This document shows, piece by piece, positions 8,066 to 15,658 of a stretch of DNA of 17,891 bases. Position numbers and translations under genes: made by a program. The DNA lies in the NCBI GenBank assembly GCA_002401295.1, contig NVSR01000048.1, forward strand, positions 1 to 17,891. The letters run 5' to 3'. The notes beneath the pieces are model-generated. The model had not been told where the DNA came from and made no database searches. It saw only the letters and a program-made list of their open reading frames with translations. Every line of letters starts with the position of its first letter. Position 1 is the stretch's first letter. The DNA comes from SAR324 cluster bacterium (GTDB lineage Bacteria > SAR324 > XYD2-FULL-50-16).

Positions 8066-8091
8066 CCCCACCGCCTAGATTGGTGATGGGG
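8066..8091 (-). terminator. Hairpin after the propeller lipoprotein
   Basis: A ten-bp imperfect stem (8066-8075 with 8082-8091; one mismatch and one G-U pair in the minus-strand RNA) with a six-base loop, followed on the minus strand by CTGCTTTCTCTTCT. It lies six bases after the stop codon at 8097, as expected for an intrinsic terminator. Confidence 0.6.
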
Positions 8092-8096
8092 TTTAC

Positions 8097-11000
8097 TTAC
8101 TGTTTATTACCTGCAAAATCGTACTTAAGAATTAGGTAATCAGAGAATCCAAGTCCAGTTATACCGTCAAAGGTAGGACCAGAATTAGAGCTGGAAGAAC
8201 CCGTGAGAAATATAGTTGTGCCCGAAGCATCCAGAACTAATCCCCTTCCTGCTGCAAAACCACCCAAAATACCTCTCACCCACTGTTTGGTGCCATCGGC
8301 AGAGTATTTCGCTAGAGTCACATTATTACCACGATTATCAAAGGCTGCATCCTCCACATCTCCTTGAGCCCCTGTGATATAAATATCACCGGAACTATCA
8401 ATCACAACTCCATTCCCCATATCATGGTCATAATTATATGAGGAGGCTGGCAGTAAATGACTCCAAAGCTCAACTCCACTAGCATCATATTTTCCGATAA
8501 AAATATCACTATCCCCTAGTAAAGTATCACCACCAAGGTCCCCCGAAAACTTTCCTGTGATCACAATATTCCCAGAGCTATCCACTGCAATTCCCCCTGC
8601 AGTATCAGATCCTGCGCTTCCGAACTGTTTCTCCCAAAGCTGATCCCCGGAAGCATCATATTTTGTAAGGGTGATATCAGAATTACCTTGGTTTGTATAA
8701 CCAGCTAATTCCAGCTTGGTTGTTCCCATAAAATACATATTATCAGAGTCATCTAAGGCAATGTAGCCACCAAAGTTATCATATTGATTAGCTGCGGTTC
8801 CAAACATCTTGGTCCAAATTTTTGTTCCAGATGAATCAAATTTTGCAAAAAAATGACCTTTATCAGCACTTAATCCTTCAAAATCAGAGGAATATGTATA
8901 CCCACTGATATATACATTTCCAAGGCTATCAGTCGCCACACTTTCCCCAAAAGCACGTTCACCATTTCCCTGTAATGTTCTACTCCACAACTTTGTTCCG
9001 GAGGCATCGTATTTAACCAGAAAGGGATCGAACGTAGCGGTGGTAGCTGAAAGGCTGTGCCCATCAAAATCCCCCATTGTTTCTCCAACAACATATATGT
9101 TCCCAGCATTATCCACAGTAACCCCATTTGCTGAGTCACCACTGGTGGAGCCCAGCAGTTTAGTCCAGACCCTTTTGCCAACAGCGCTATATTTCACCAG
9201 AAACATATCATCTGATCCCATATTTGTTTCCCCGTCTAACGCTCCACCAGTTGATCCCACTACGTAGAGGTTTCCAGAGCTATCTCTGGCAATGCCTTTA
9301 CCTTCATCAGAAGCACTTGTTCCCGTATAAACAGTCCCTAGCCATGCATAAGAGGTTAGGGATAAATCATCTGGATCTAACTCATTATAGTTGGAATCAC
9401 TGGATGTAGCGGCAGCCAACACAATAGAGAAGGATTCATTCCCATCATTTTGCCCATCATCCTGTCCTGTGATGGTTACGGTCTGATTAATGTTCCAGTC
9501 CTCAGACGTAAATGTGAGAGTAACAGTTGAGACCGCTGCCTCCGCAATATCACTGCTGGTGATTCCTATGGTGACATCCTCAGTTGGCTGAGAGGTTAGT
9601 TTCACCGTAAAGGTAGCTTGCCCCCCTGCTTCATCAACAATTCCACTAATAGAACCGATGGTAAAGCCTGCGCTGTCATTATCCTCATTGATAACTGCAA
9701 TATCACTCGGATTGAGTGATGAATAAATGTCATCAGCAGTATGACCCATCGTCAGCTGAATCCTATAGCTCTGATCACCATCAATTATATTATCATCCTG
9801 ACCTACCACTGTTACCGTCTGCAGAGTATTCCAGGTGGTGGTTGTGAAACTCAATGATGTCGATATTACTCCTTCAGCAGGGTTCAAACTGCTCACATCA
9901 ATCAACACATTCCTTGTAGGCTGGCTTGTTAACCTAATGGTAAAAGTTGCCGTTGTGCCGTCTTCGCCAGTATTACCACTGATAGGACTGATGAGAAACC
10001 CCTCCTCGCCAGTCGCAGGAACAGTAACACTAGGCACATCTACTACAGGTGTAACCGAGTTGGTAACCAAACCTAAATCAGTGATTACTGTGGTAATATC
10101 TGATAAGGCGGTCGTAGTATTACTTGTAATAGTTGAACTAACCGTAGCCAGAGAATCTCCAATATTAGCCACACCATCAATAGCAACTTGGGTCAGGATC
10201 GTAGAGGCTGTGGTCGTAAATACTGAACTAATACTCGAACTAAAAGCCGTTCCACCCACCGTACTGATTAATCCTGTTGTGGTGAAAATATCATTCAACT
10301 GCAAGATAACCGCTCCTGATTGCATGGCGGCATTGGAAATAACACTGGAGATTCCAGAAGTATTAATAGTTCCATCAGCATTTTGTAAATTCGTATCGGC
10401 TGCGGCACTGGCAGTTCCAGTGACAATGCTGTCTTGCAGGATATCAGTAGTATTATCCACCATCGTTGTCAGTTGACTCGAATCGGTTAACGCCGTTGCA
10501 CCCGCGTTATCTTCTAACATAGAAACCAAAGTGTTCTTAAGACCGGATATCGCTACTCCCTTCAACTGGGTGGTATTGGTTGTCGTATTTGCTGCCGCAG
10601 CTGTTTTGATTTTTTCAATGGATGTCGTGATCCTTTCAAAAACAGCCCCAATCGCGGTGCTAGCCGCTGTTGTCACGAGCGTACTCAATGCTGTGTTGAT
10701 ACTGGCAGCACTAGTATCCCTTGATAAAGCAATAGAAGCCAAACGTATTTGAAATATCCCCCCCGTAACAATGGGGGTAGCCGAACTAGTTGCATCAGCT
10801 ATCAAACTGTCGAAAGTTACCCCACCCCTAAGAGTCTCAACAACCGTTTCTTGAAAATCGTCTGCCACACTACCCGTGCTATCATCACCAATTACACGTG
10901 GAGAAAAGCTGGTGCTGGTAACATAGGTAGTGGCGTCAACACCAAAAGCAGAGGTTACTAAGCTGACTTGAGCATCGAATGCTGTGAGATCCACAGTCGT

Positions 11001-11513
11001 TAATATTTGAGCATAGGCCGTACTAATGATCCAGCCCAGAGCATTATTGCCCATCAGAGCCAACCTCTGTAAAGGTGACGGCTCCATCTTGTGAAGCTGA
11101 CTGTTGATAGTACTGCCTAAGAGCTGAGTCGCGATATAATCAGTAATGATATTCACGTGAATATAGAGATCCTTATCCAATCGATTTTTTTCCACGATGA
11201 TGGAACTCATCCCTCCCGCCTGAAGCAGCATATAATCACTGACCTCAGCCTTTTTAACATCACAGCTAAATTTACCTTGAGAATTCGTAGTACAAGAGCT
11301 GATTTCACTATAATCGCTGTTGAGCACCAAGACTGCAGTCTCAGTCAACGCCCCCCCATTGGATACAGTTCCCGAAATAGTGATTGTTCCTTCTTCCAAG
11401 TCTGTGCTCTTATCTGTGCTTTTTTCTTTGTCTTTCGCACAAGAGGTCATCAATAGTGCGATGACTAATAAAGCAAAAATACCAAGAAAACGGTTGATTT
11501 TAAAAAACTTCAT
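8097..11513 (-). CDS. Lipoprotein with Calx-beta-like domains and seven-repeat SBBP beta-propeller
   Basis: A 1138-residue predicted surface or outer-membrane lipoprotein. The signal peptide ends in LLMTSC, giving an acylated Cys25. Residues 43-90 look like a small beta-sandwich (carboxypeptidase-regulatory-like) with Cys74 and Cys84. Residues about 130-490 are Ser/Thr/Ala-rich. Two Calx-beta-like domains follow (about 505-612 and 615-720), each with TSQPT, a TVT strand, GQDD and DG(D/N). Residues about 722-1138 hold seven repeats of the SBBP type, each with a GN-(I/V/L)-Y strand and a KY-(D/S)-x-x-G-x-x-W motif (KY/KF at about 775, 835, 891, 951, 1008, 1069 and 1130). Such proteins are adhesion or surface-display candidates; no enzyme motif was seen. 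The ATG at 11513 is favoured by the signal peptide, although its ribosome site (AGGAT almost abutting the ATG, or AGGA ten bases up) is poorly spaced. Confidence 0.85.
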   Translation of the reverse strand: MKFFKINRFLGIFALLVIALLMTSCAKDKEKSTDKSTDLEEGTITISGTVSNGGALTETAVLVLNSDYSEISSCTTNSQGKFSCDVKKAEVSDYMLLQAGGMSSIIVEKNRLDKDLYIHVNIITDYIATQLLGSTINSQLHKMEPSPLQRLALMGNNALGWIISTAYAQILTTVDLTAFDAQVSLVTSAFGVDATTYVTSTSFSPRVIGDDSTGSVADDFQETVVETLRGGVTFDSLIADATSSATPIVTGGIFQIRLASIALSRDTSAASINTALSTLVTTAASTAIGAVFERITTSIEKIKTAAAANTTTNTTQLKGVAISGLKNTLVSMLEDNAGATALTDSSQLTTMVDNTTDILQDSIVTGTASAAADTNLQNADGTINTSGISSVISNAAMQSGAVILQLNDIFTTTGLISTVGGTAFSSSISSVFTTTASTILTQVAIDGVANIGDSLATVSSTITSNTTTALSDITTVITDLGLVTNSVTPVVDVPSVTVPATGEEGFLISPISGNTGEDGTTATFTIRLTSQPTRNVLIDVSSLNPAEGVISTSLSFTTTTWNTLQTVTVVGQDDNIIDGDQSYRIQLTMGHTADDIYSSLNPSDIAVINEDNDSAGFTIGSISGIVDEAGGQATFTVKLTSQPTEDVTIGITSSDIAEAAVSTVTLTFTSEDWNINQTVTITGQDDGQNDGNESFSIVLAAATSSDSNYNELDPDDLSLTSYAWLGTVYTGTSASDEGKGIARDSSGNLYVVGSTGGALDGETNMGSDDMFLVKYSAVGKRVWTKLLGSTSGDSANGVTVDNAGNIYVVGETMGDFDGHSLSATTATFDPFLVKYDASGTKLWSRTLQGNGERAFGESVATDSLGNVYISGYTYSSDFEGLSADKGHFFAKFDSSGTKIWTKMFGTAANQYDNFGGYIALDDSDNMYFMGTTKLELAGYTNQGNSDITLTKYDASGDQLWEKQFGSAGSDTAGGIAVDSSGNIVITGKFSGDLGGDTLLGDSDIFIGKYDASGVELWSHLLPASSYNYDHDMGNGVVIDSSGDIYITGAQGDVEDAAFDNRGNNVTLAKYSADGTKQWVRGILGGFAAGRGLVLDASGTTIFLTGSSSSNSGPTFDGITGLGFSDYLILKYDFAGNKQ

Positions 11514-12131
11514 ATCCTACTGGTCCTGTTTAATACTCCCATTTCAGGATTCACTTGAGCCCTTGGAGAGTAATTTTTATAGAGGTTCTTAATAAAAACA
11601 GCTTTAATTAACATGGAGTACAGCTTCAAAGAGCCCAGTGATAGCCTGACTGGTCTAGAATCGGAAGCAAACAGCATAAATTTTAGTTACATACCTTTCA
11701 CTATTTTATAATGGAAATTATGGGAAAAGTTTAAATAACTTTATAAATTAATTAATTACCTTTATTTTTTTTTAGGGAAAAGTATTTGCTTTTAAATGGA
11801 GACTGATCACCTATTGATTAAAAAAAATGCCACAGGAGACTCGCAAAGCTAAGAAGTTCCATTTCTTCACAGCTATCTTCTATACTAAACAGCTGTAAAT
11901 CCCCTTATCTCCATATGGAGAACCAGTTCTAAAATAAGATGGTTTGCTTTGATTTTTGGATGCTTAATGTAGATAAGTAATGGGCATTCTTTCCAATTAA
12001 CAGTTTAAGAGAGGAATCAAATTATTAGCAGAGTAAAAGGGGGACACAATGTGGGGAGTCTAAAAGTGAGGAGGCGGGTACTGAGACCCGCCTTACTTTT
12101 ATTCTGTGGAGAAAGTTATCCTCCGACAGTC
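11514..12131. other. Long AT-rich intergenic region
   Basis: 618 bases with no supported gene on either strand. The stretch at about 11690-11780 is very AT-rich, with a T9 run and TATAAA/TATAAT-like hexamers on both strands, so it probably holds the promoter of the lipoprotein gene at 11513; no -35/-10 pair is convincing. A perfect 12-base palindrome CTCCATATGGAG lies at 11909-11920. The sucD terminator lies at its right end. Confidence 0.6.
12062..12100 (-). terminator. Terminator of the mdh-sucC-sucD operon
   Basis: AGGCGGGT (12072-12079) pairs with ACCCGCCT (12086-12093) around a six-base loop, with flanking AAAAGT/ACTTTT pairing further out. On the minus strand the stem is followed by a CTCACTTTTAG stretch. 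It lies about 40 bases after the sucD stop at 12132. Confidence 0.75.
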
Positions 12132-13007
12132 TTACTTATTGATAGCCTGCAGCATAGTCTCACCCAACAGAGCAGGTGTACCAGCTACAGCAATACCAGC
12201 AGCTTCCAGAGCTTTCACTTTACTAGCAGCCGTTCCTTTTCCACCGGAAACGATGGCACCGGCATGACCCATTCGTCGGCCGGGAGGCGCTGTAGCACCA
12301 GCAATGAAAGAAGCAATGGGCTTCGTTACATATTGCTTGGCGAATTCTGCGGCTTCTTCCTCAGCTGTTCCACCGATCTCACCAATCATCAGGATAGCTT
12401 CCGTATCAGGATCATCTTGGAATAATCTCAAGGCATCGATAAAATTAGTACCGTTGATGGGATCTCCACCAATACCGATACAAGTACTTTGTCCCAGACC
12501 GACTTCGCCCAACTGAGCTACAGCTTCGTAAGTCAAAGTTCCAGAGCGAGATACCAGACCTACTTTACCAGGTGTGTGGATAAAGCCAGGCATGATTCCT
12601 ACTTTACACTGACCGGGAGTAATGATTCCGGGGCAGTTAGGACCAATCAGGCGAGTATTAGAACCACGCAGCGCATCGGCTACAGTGATCATATCCATGA
12701 CAGGAATACCTTCGGTAATCGCTACAATCAGCTCAACTCCAGCCTCAATGGCTTCCAGAATGGCATCACCGCAGAATGGTGGTGGTACAAAGATCATGGA
12801 GCAATTGGCACCAGTCGTCTCTACAGCGCTACGAACAGTATTGAAGACGGGAGTACCTTCATGTAACATCCCACCTTTACCGGGAGTCACCCCTGCTACG
12901 ATTTGAGTATCACAATAGGCCTTACAAGCTGCCGCGTGCAATGAGCCTTGAGCACCGGTAATTCCCTGCACTAGAATCTTTGTGTCTTTATTGACTAATA
13001 CACTCAT
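12132..13007 (-). CDS. sucD: Succinyl-CoA synthetase (ADP-forming) alpha subunit
   Basis: A 291-residue protein of full family length. With SucC it interconverts succinyl-CoA and succinate with substrate-level phosphorylation of a nucleoside diphosphate in the TCA cycle. The N-terminal CoA-binding Rossmann domain shows VQGITGAQGSLHA (13-25) and VTPGKGG (40-46). The NCPG segment (124-127), the GEIGGTAEE motif (209-217) and the active-site GRRMGHAGAIV (243-253) follow; His248 is the expected phosphohistidine. The ATG at 13007 has AAGGA seven bases upstream. It begins 44 bases after sucC and is the last gene before a strong terminator. No residue of the active site is missing. Confident call. 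Confidence 0.97.
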   Translation of the reverse strand: MSVLVNKDTKILVQGITGAQGSLHAAACKAYCDTQIVAGVTPGKGGMLHEGTPVFNTVRSAVETTGANCSMIFVPPPFCGDAILEAIEAGVELIVAITEGIPVMDMITVADALRGSNTRLIGPNCPGIITPGQCKVGIMPGFIHTPGKVGLVSRSGTLTYEAVAQLGEVGLGQSTCIGIGGDPINGTNFIDALRLFQDDPDTEAILMIGEIGGTAEEEAAEFAKQYVTKPIASFIAGATAPPGRRMGHAGAIVSGGKGTAASKVKALEAAGIAVAGTPALLGETMLQAINK

Positions 13008-13051
13008 TTGTTATTCCTTCATTGAAGATTACGAGTCATAGATGGTGCAAA

Positions 13052-14227
13052 TTATTGAGCAACTTCTACAGCTTTCTTAGCTGCGGGACCAAATCCTTTA
13101 ACCATGATCAGTTTGTCTTTTAGTCCTGATTCCTCGATAATTTTGGCAGCTAATTCCGCATTGGTTCCTTCCAGTCGAACCACGACAGGAATATCCAACT
13201 TAACGCTCTTAAAAGCCGCAACCACACCATTGGCAATCACATCACAACGAACGATTCCACCAAAGATATTGATTAGGATAGTTTTTACGTTTTTATCTTG
13301 GGTAATCAATTTGAAAGCCGCTTCAACACGCTCTTCAGTGGCGGTGCCTCCTACGTCAAGAAAGTTGGCAGGAAACGCGCCATAAGACTCGATAATATCC
13401 ATTGTGGCCATGGCTAGACCGGCGCCATTCACCATACAACCGATGGTTCCATCCAATTTGATGAAGTTCAGGTCCCACTTGCTAGCTTCGATTTCAGAAG
13501 CGTCTTCTTCGTCCAAATCTCGCAGGGCTACAGTTCCCTTATGTCGCATCAAAGCATTGTCATCAAAAGACATCTTGCAGTCTAGAGCCAGGATTCGATT
13601 GTCACCGGTAACCACAACAGGGTTGATTTCCAGCATGTCGCAATCTTCAGCTACGAAAGCCTCATAAAGGCCCATGAAAAACGCAGCGGCTTGCCGAGGC
13701 ATCTTAGGTCCGTACTCTTCCAGTTTCAGGCCATAAGCTAAGCGCTGTGCTTGAAAAGGTCGTAGTCCCAAAGCAGGATCGATAGATTCCGTCAAAATCA
13801 GTTCAGGAGTCTCTTCAGCAACTTCCTCGATGTTCATGCCACCTTCTGTGGAGGCGATCAACATGATTTTTTGAGTATCTCGATCAACTACAATAGAGAA
13901 ATAAAGCTCAGACTTAATATCCATGCCTTCTTCAATCAGCAGAGTCTTGACTTCTTGACCTTCAGGACCGGTTTGCTTAGTCACCAGTTGCATGCCCAAG
14001 ATGTCCGTAGCGTTAGTCTTAACAGCTTCGATTCCTTTAGAAACCTTAACTCCACCACCTTTTCCTCGACCACCGGCATGAATTTGTGCTTTAACCACAC
14101 ATACTTCACCGGGAAGTTTTTTAGCAGCGGCTACGGCTTCGTCCACCGATTTAACGACAATGCTTTGAGGAACGGCAACACCGTACTTGGAAATAATTCC
14201 TTTCGCCTGAAATTCATGTATCTTCAT
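13052..14227 (-). CDS. sucC: Succinyl-CoA synthetase (ADP-forming) beta subunit
   Basis: A 391-residue ATP-grasp protein, normal length. It supplies the nucleotide and succinate site of succinyl-CoA synthetase. It opens with MKIHEFQAKGIISKYGV, the family's usual N-terminus. The ATP-grasp domain has Lys46 in VVKAQIHAGGRGKGGG, and the metal-binding residues Glu200, Asn202 and Asp216 lie in MLEINPVVV and ALDCKMSFDDNALMR. The CoA-ligase-type C-terminal domain has FLDVGGTATEERV (289-301) and NIFGGIVRCDVIANG (320-334). The ATG at 14227 has GGAAAGGA close upstream. The gene lies 91 bases after mdh, with a hairpin in the gap, and 44 bases before sucD. ATP or GTP preference cannot be read with confidence. 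Confidence 0.97.
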   Translation of the reverse strand: MKIHEFQAKGIISKYGVAVPQSIVVKSVDEAVAAAKKLPGEVCVVKAQIHAGGRGKGGGVKVSKGIEAVKTNATDILGMQLVTKQTGPEGQEVKTLLIEEGMDIKSELYFSIVVDRDTQKIMLIASTEGGMNIEEVAEETPELILTESIDPALGLRPFQAQRLAYGLKLEEYGPKMPRQAAAFFMGLYEAFVAEDCDMLEINPVVVTGDNRILALDCKMSFDDNALMRHKGTVALRDLDEEDASEIEASKWDLNFIKLDGTIGCMVNGAGLAMATMDIIESYGAFPANFLDVGGTATEERVEAAFKLITQDKNVKTILINIFGGIVRCDVIANGVVAAFKSVKLDIPVVVRLEGTNAELAAKIIEESGLKDKLIMVKGFGPAAKKAVEVAQ

Positions 14228-14282
14228 AGTTCCTTTCCAAACTGTGATGAATAATTTTGATGACGATTTGTCATGAAAGAAA

Positions 14283-14303
14283 CCGGCTTGAGGACCAAGC
14301 CGG
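14283..14303 (-). terminator. Intra-operon hairpin between mdh and sucC
   Basis: A perfect eight-bp stem, CCGGCTTG (14283-14290) with CAAGCCGG (14296-14303), and a five-base loop. On the minus strand it is followed by TTTCTTTCATGA, a weak T tract. It lies 15 bases past the mdh stop and may be a partial terminator or an mRNA 3'-end stabiliser. Confidence 0.55.
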
Positions 14304-14318
14304 CTGAAAAGGGAAAAT

Positions 14319-15272
14319 TTACAGATTTGCGACAGCTACGTTTAATTCTTTCACAGCGTCGATAGAAACCTGTAGGGAAGCTCGTTCAGCGTCAGTCAAG
14401 GCAACTTCAATGACTTCTTCAATTCCGCCAGCACCAATTCTGCAAGGGGCACCAACAAACAGAGCTTCATTAATTCCGTACTGACCTTCCGTCACTTTTG
14501 CGGCACAAGGTAGGATTCGTTTTTTGTCCTGTAGATAGGATTCTGCCATTTCAATCGCGGAAGTAGCAGGAGCGTAGAAAGCAGAACCAGTTTTCAGGTG
14601 AGCTACGATTTCTCCACCACCTTTTCTAGTTCGGACTACAATTTCTTCCAGTCGCTCAGCAGTAATCTTACCTTGTTCAACCAATGCATCCAAAGAAACA
14701 CCGGCAACGTTACTCATTCCTGTCAATGGAACCATAGTATCGCCATGACCACCCAATACATAAGCGTTCACTTGATTGACGGATACGCCAAATTCCCAAG
14801 CCAGGAAAGTTCGGAAGCGAGAAGAATCCAGAACACCTGCCATTCCGACAATCATCTTGTCGGAAATTCCTGAAGATTTTTGCAATTCGTTCACCATTAC
14901 ATCCAAAGGATTAGTGATACAAATAACAAAAGCATCCGGGCAGTTGGCTTTGATTCCTTCACCCACAGATTTCATTACTTTACAATTAATTCCCAACAAG
15001 TCATCACGGCTCATTCCAGGCTTACGAGCAATACCGGCGGTGACAATCACAACATCTGCACCTTTGATGTCAGCGTAGTCATTTGTTCCAAGGATATTTG
15101 CGTCAAATCCTTCGCAAGGAGCGCACTGAGCTAAGTCTAATGCCTTTCCTTGAGGTAAACCTTCCACAATATCAAAAATAACAACATCACCTAATCCTCT
15201 GATTACAGATAGATGAGCTAGAGTTCCACCGATATTTCCTGCACCAATAAGTGCAATTTTATTTCTCGCCAT
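14319..15272 (-). CDS. mdh: NAD-dependent malate dehydrogenase (LDH-like type)
   Basis: A 317-residue enzyme that interconverts malate and oxaloacetate with NAD. It belongs to the lactate-dehydrogenase-like MDH group common in alphaproteobacteria. The Rossmann fold starts with the IGAGNIGG loop (9-16) and an acidic residue at Asp34 that fits NAD rather than NADP. Substrate-binding Arg83 and Arg89 lie in ARKPGMSRDDLLGIN, with Asn121 in ITNPLD, Arg152 in LDSSRFR, and the catalytic pair Asp149/His176 (VLGGHGDTMVP). The Arg at position 83 rather than Gln supports malate over lactate. The ATG at 15272 has AGGA eight bases upstream. It is the first gene of mdh-sucC-sucD, three TCA enzymes expected to be co-expressed. 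Sequence is complete, with no missing key residue. Confidence 0.96.
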   Translation of the reverse strand: MARNKIALIGAGNIGGTLAHLSVIRGLGDVVIFDIVEGLPQGKALDLAQCAPCEGFDANILGTNDYADIKGADVVIVTAGIARKPGMSRDDLLGINCKVMKSVGEGIKANCPDAFVICITNPLDVMVNELQKSSGISDKMIVGMAGVLDSSRFRTFLAWEFGVSVNQVNAYVLGGHGDTMVPLTGMSNVAGVSLDALVEQGKITAERLEEIVVRTRKGGGEIVAHLKTGSAFYAPATSAIEMAESYLQDKKRILPCAAKVTEGQYGINEALFVGAPCRIGAGGIEEVIEVALTDAERASLQVSIDAVKELNVAVANL

Positions 15273-15347
15273 TGGTTTTTTTCCTATAAAAATTTTTTTT
15301 CAAATCAAAATACTGATTGATTCTGCTTTTTTGAGGGGAATTTCCCA

Positions 15348-15491
15348 GAAAAAGCCGAGCCGTTAAGCTGAAATCGAGCAATTCTTTCCTGTTTCCATAA
15401 GATACGTCAAGGGTTTAGTCGCTGTGAAGGCTCTTGGGTACTCGGTTTTCTATCCGGGGAAACCACTCTCTTCACGGATATTTTTTTTTTT
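15348..15491 (+). ncRNA. Candidate structured RNA ending in T11
   Basis: Inverted segments suggest a folded plus-strand RNA: GAAAA-ag-CCGAG (15348-15359) with CTCGGTTTTC (15441-15450); then GTGAAG (15424-15429) with CTTCAC (15470-15475), or alternatively ATCCG (15452-15456) with CGGAT (15475-15479), directly before T11 (15481-15491). The end has the form of an intrinsic terminator. No known RNA family was recognised and no clear promoter was found, so this is tentative. Confidence 0.25.
15381..15410 (-). promoter_or_regulatory. Predicted mdh operon promoter
   Basis: On the minus strand TTGACG (15405-15410) is followed after 18 bases by AAGAAT (15381-15386), matching the sigma-70 consensus at five and four positions. 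It would give a leader of about 100 bases before the mdh start at 15272. Confidence 0.4.
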
Positions 15492-15529
15492 GCCTTGGTA
15501 GAATCATGCTCAAGCTACAGGAAAGAGGC

Positions 15530-15543
15530 TTGCTGAAAAGCAA
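15530..15543 (+). promoter_or_regulatory. FNR/CRP-family-type palindrome upstream of the hemerythrin gene
   Basis: TTGCT-GAAA-AGCAA is a perfect five-plus-five inverted repeat with the four-base spacer typical of FNR, DNR and NnrR sites (TTGnn-N4-nnCAA). It lies 115 bases before the hemerythrin start. A TATTTT hexamer at 15561-15566 would place the palindrome near -37, roughly the activator position. It also forms part of a longer hairpin, so the role is not certain. Confidence 0.4.
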
Positions 15544-15658
15544 AAAATTCCATAACTTCGTATTTTCAGCCCTGGGGCCTCTCTAATGGCCTCAAAGCGA
15601 AGCCTACCTTATAAAGACTCATGAAGACTATTAGATTAACTTTTAGCGAAGGACGTGA

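Larger units (their letters stand above)
15273..15658. other. Divergent intergenic region between mdh and the hemerythrin gene
   Basis: 386 bases holding the regulation of two opposite transcripts. It contains a predicted mdh promoter (15381-15410, minus strand), a potentially structured stretch ending in T11 (15348-15491), a perfect palindrome (15530-15543), and an overlapping long hairpin (15524-15582). The hemerythrin ribosome site AAGGA lies at about 15648-15652. No protein gene is supported here. Confidence 0.6.

Noticed and set aside
9835..10476. 213-residue plus-strand open frame rich in Val
   Set aside because: Antisense shadow of the Ser/Thr/Ala-rich part of the lipoprotein; composition follows from the opposite strand and no ribosome site or family motif is seen.
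14319..15272. Lactate dehydrogenase
   Set aside because: Arg83 in the substrate loop and the overall sequence fit the LDH-like malate dehydrogenase group, as does the operon with sucCD.
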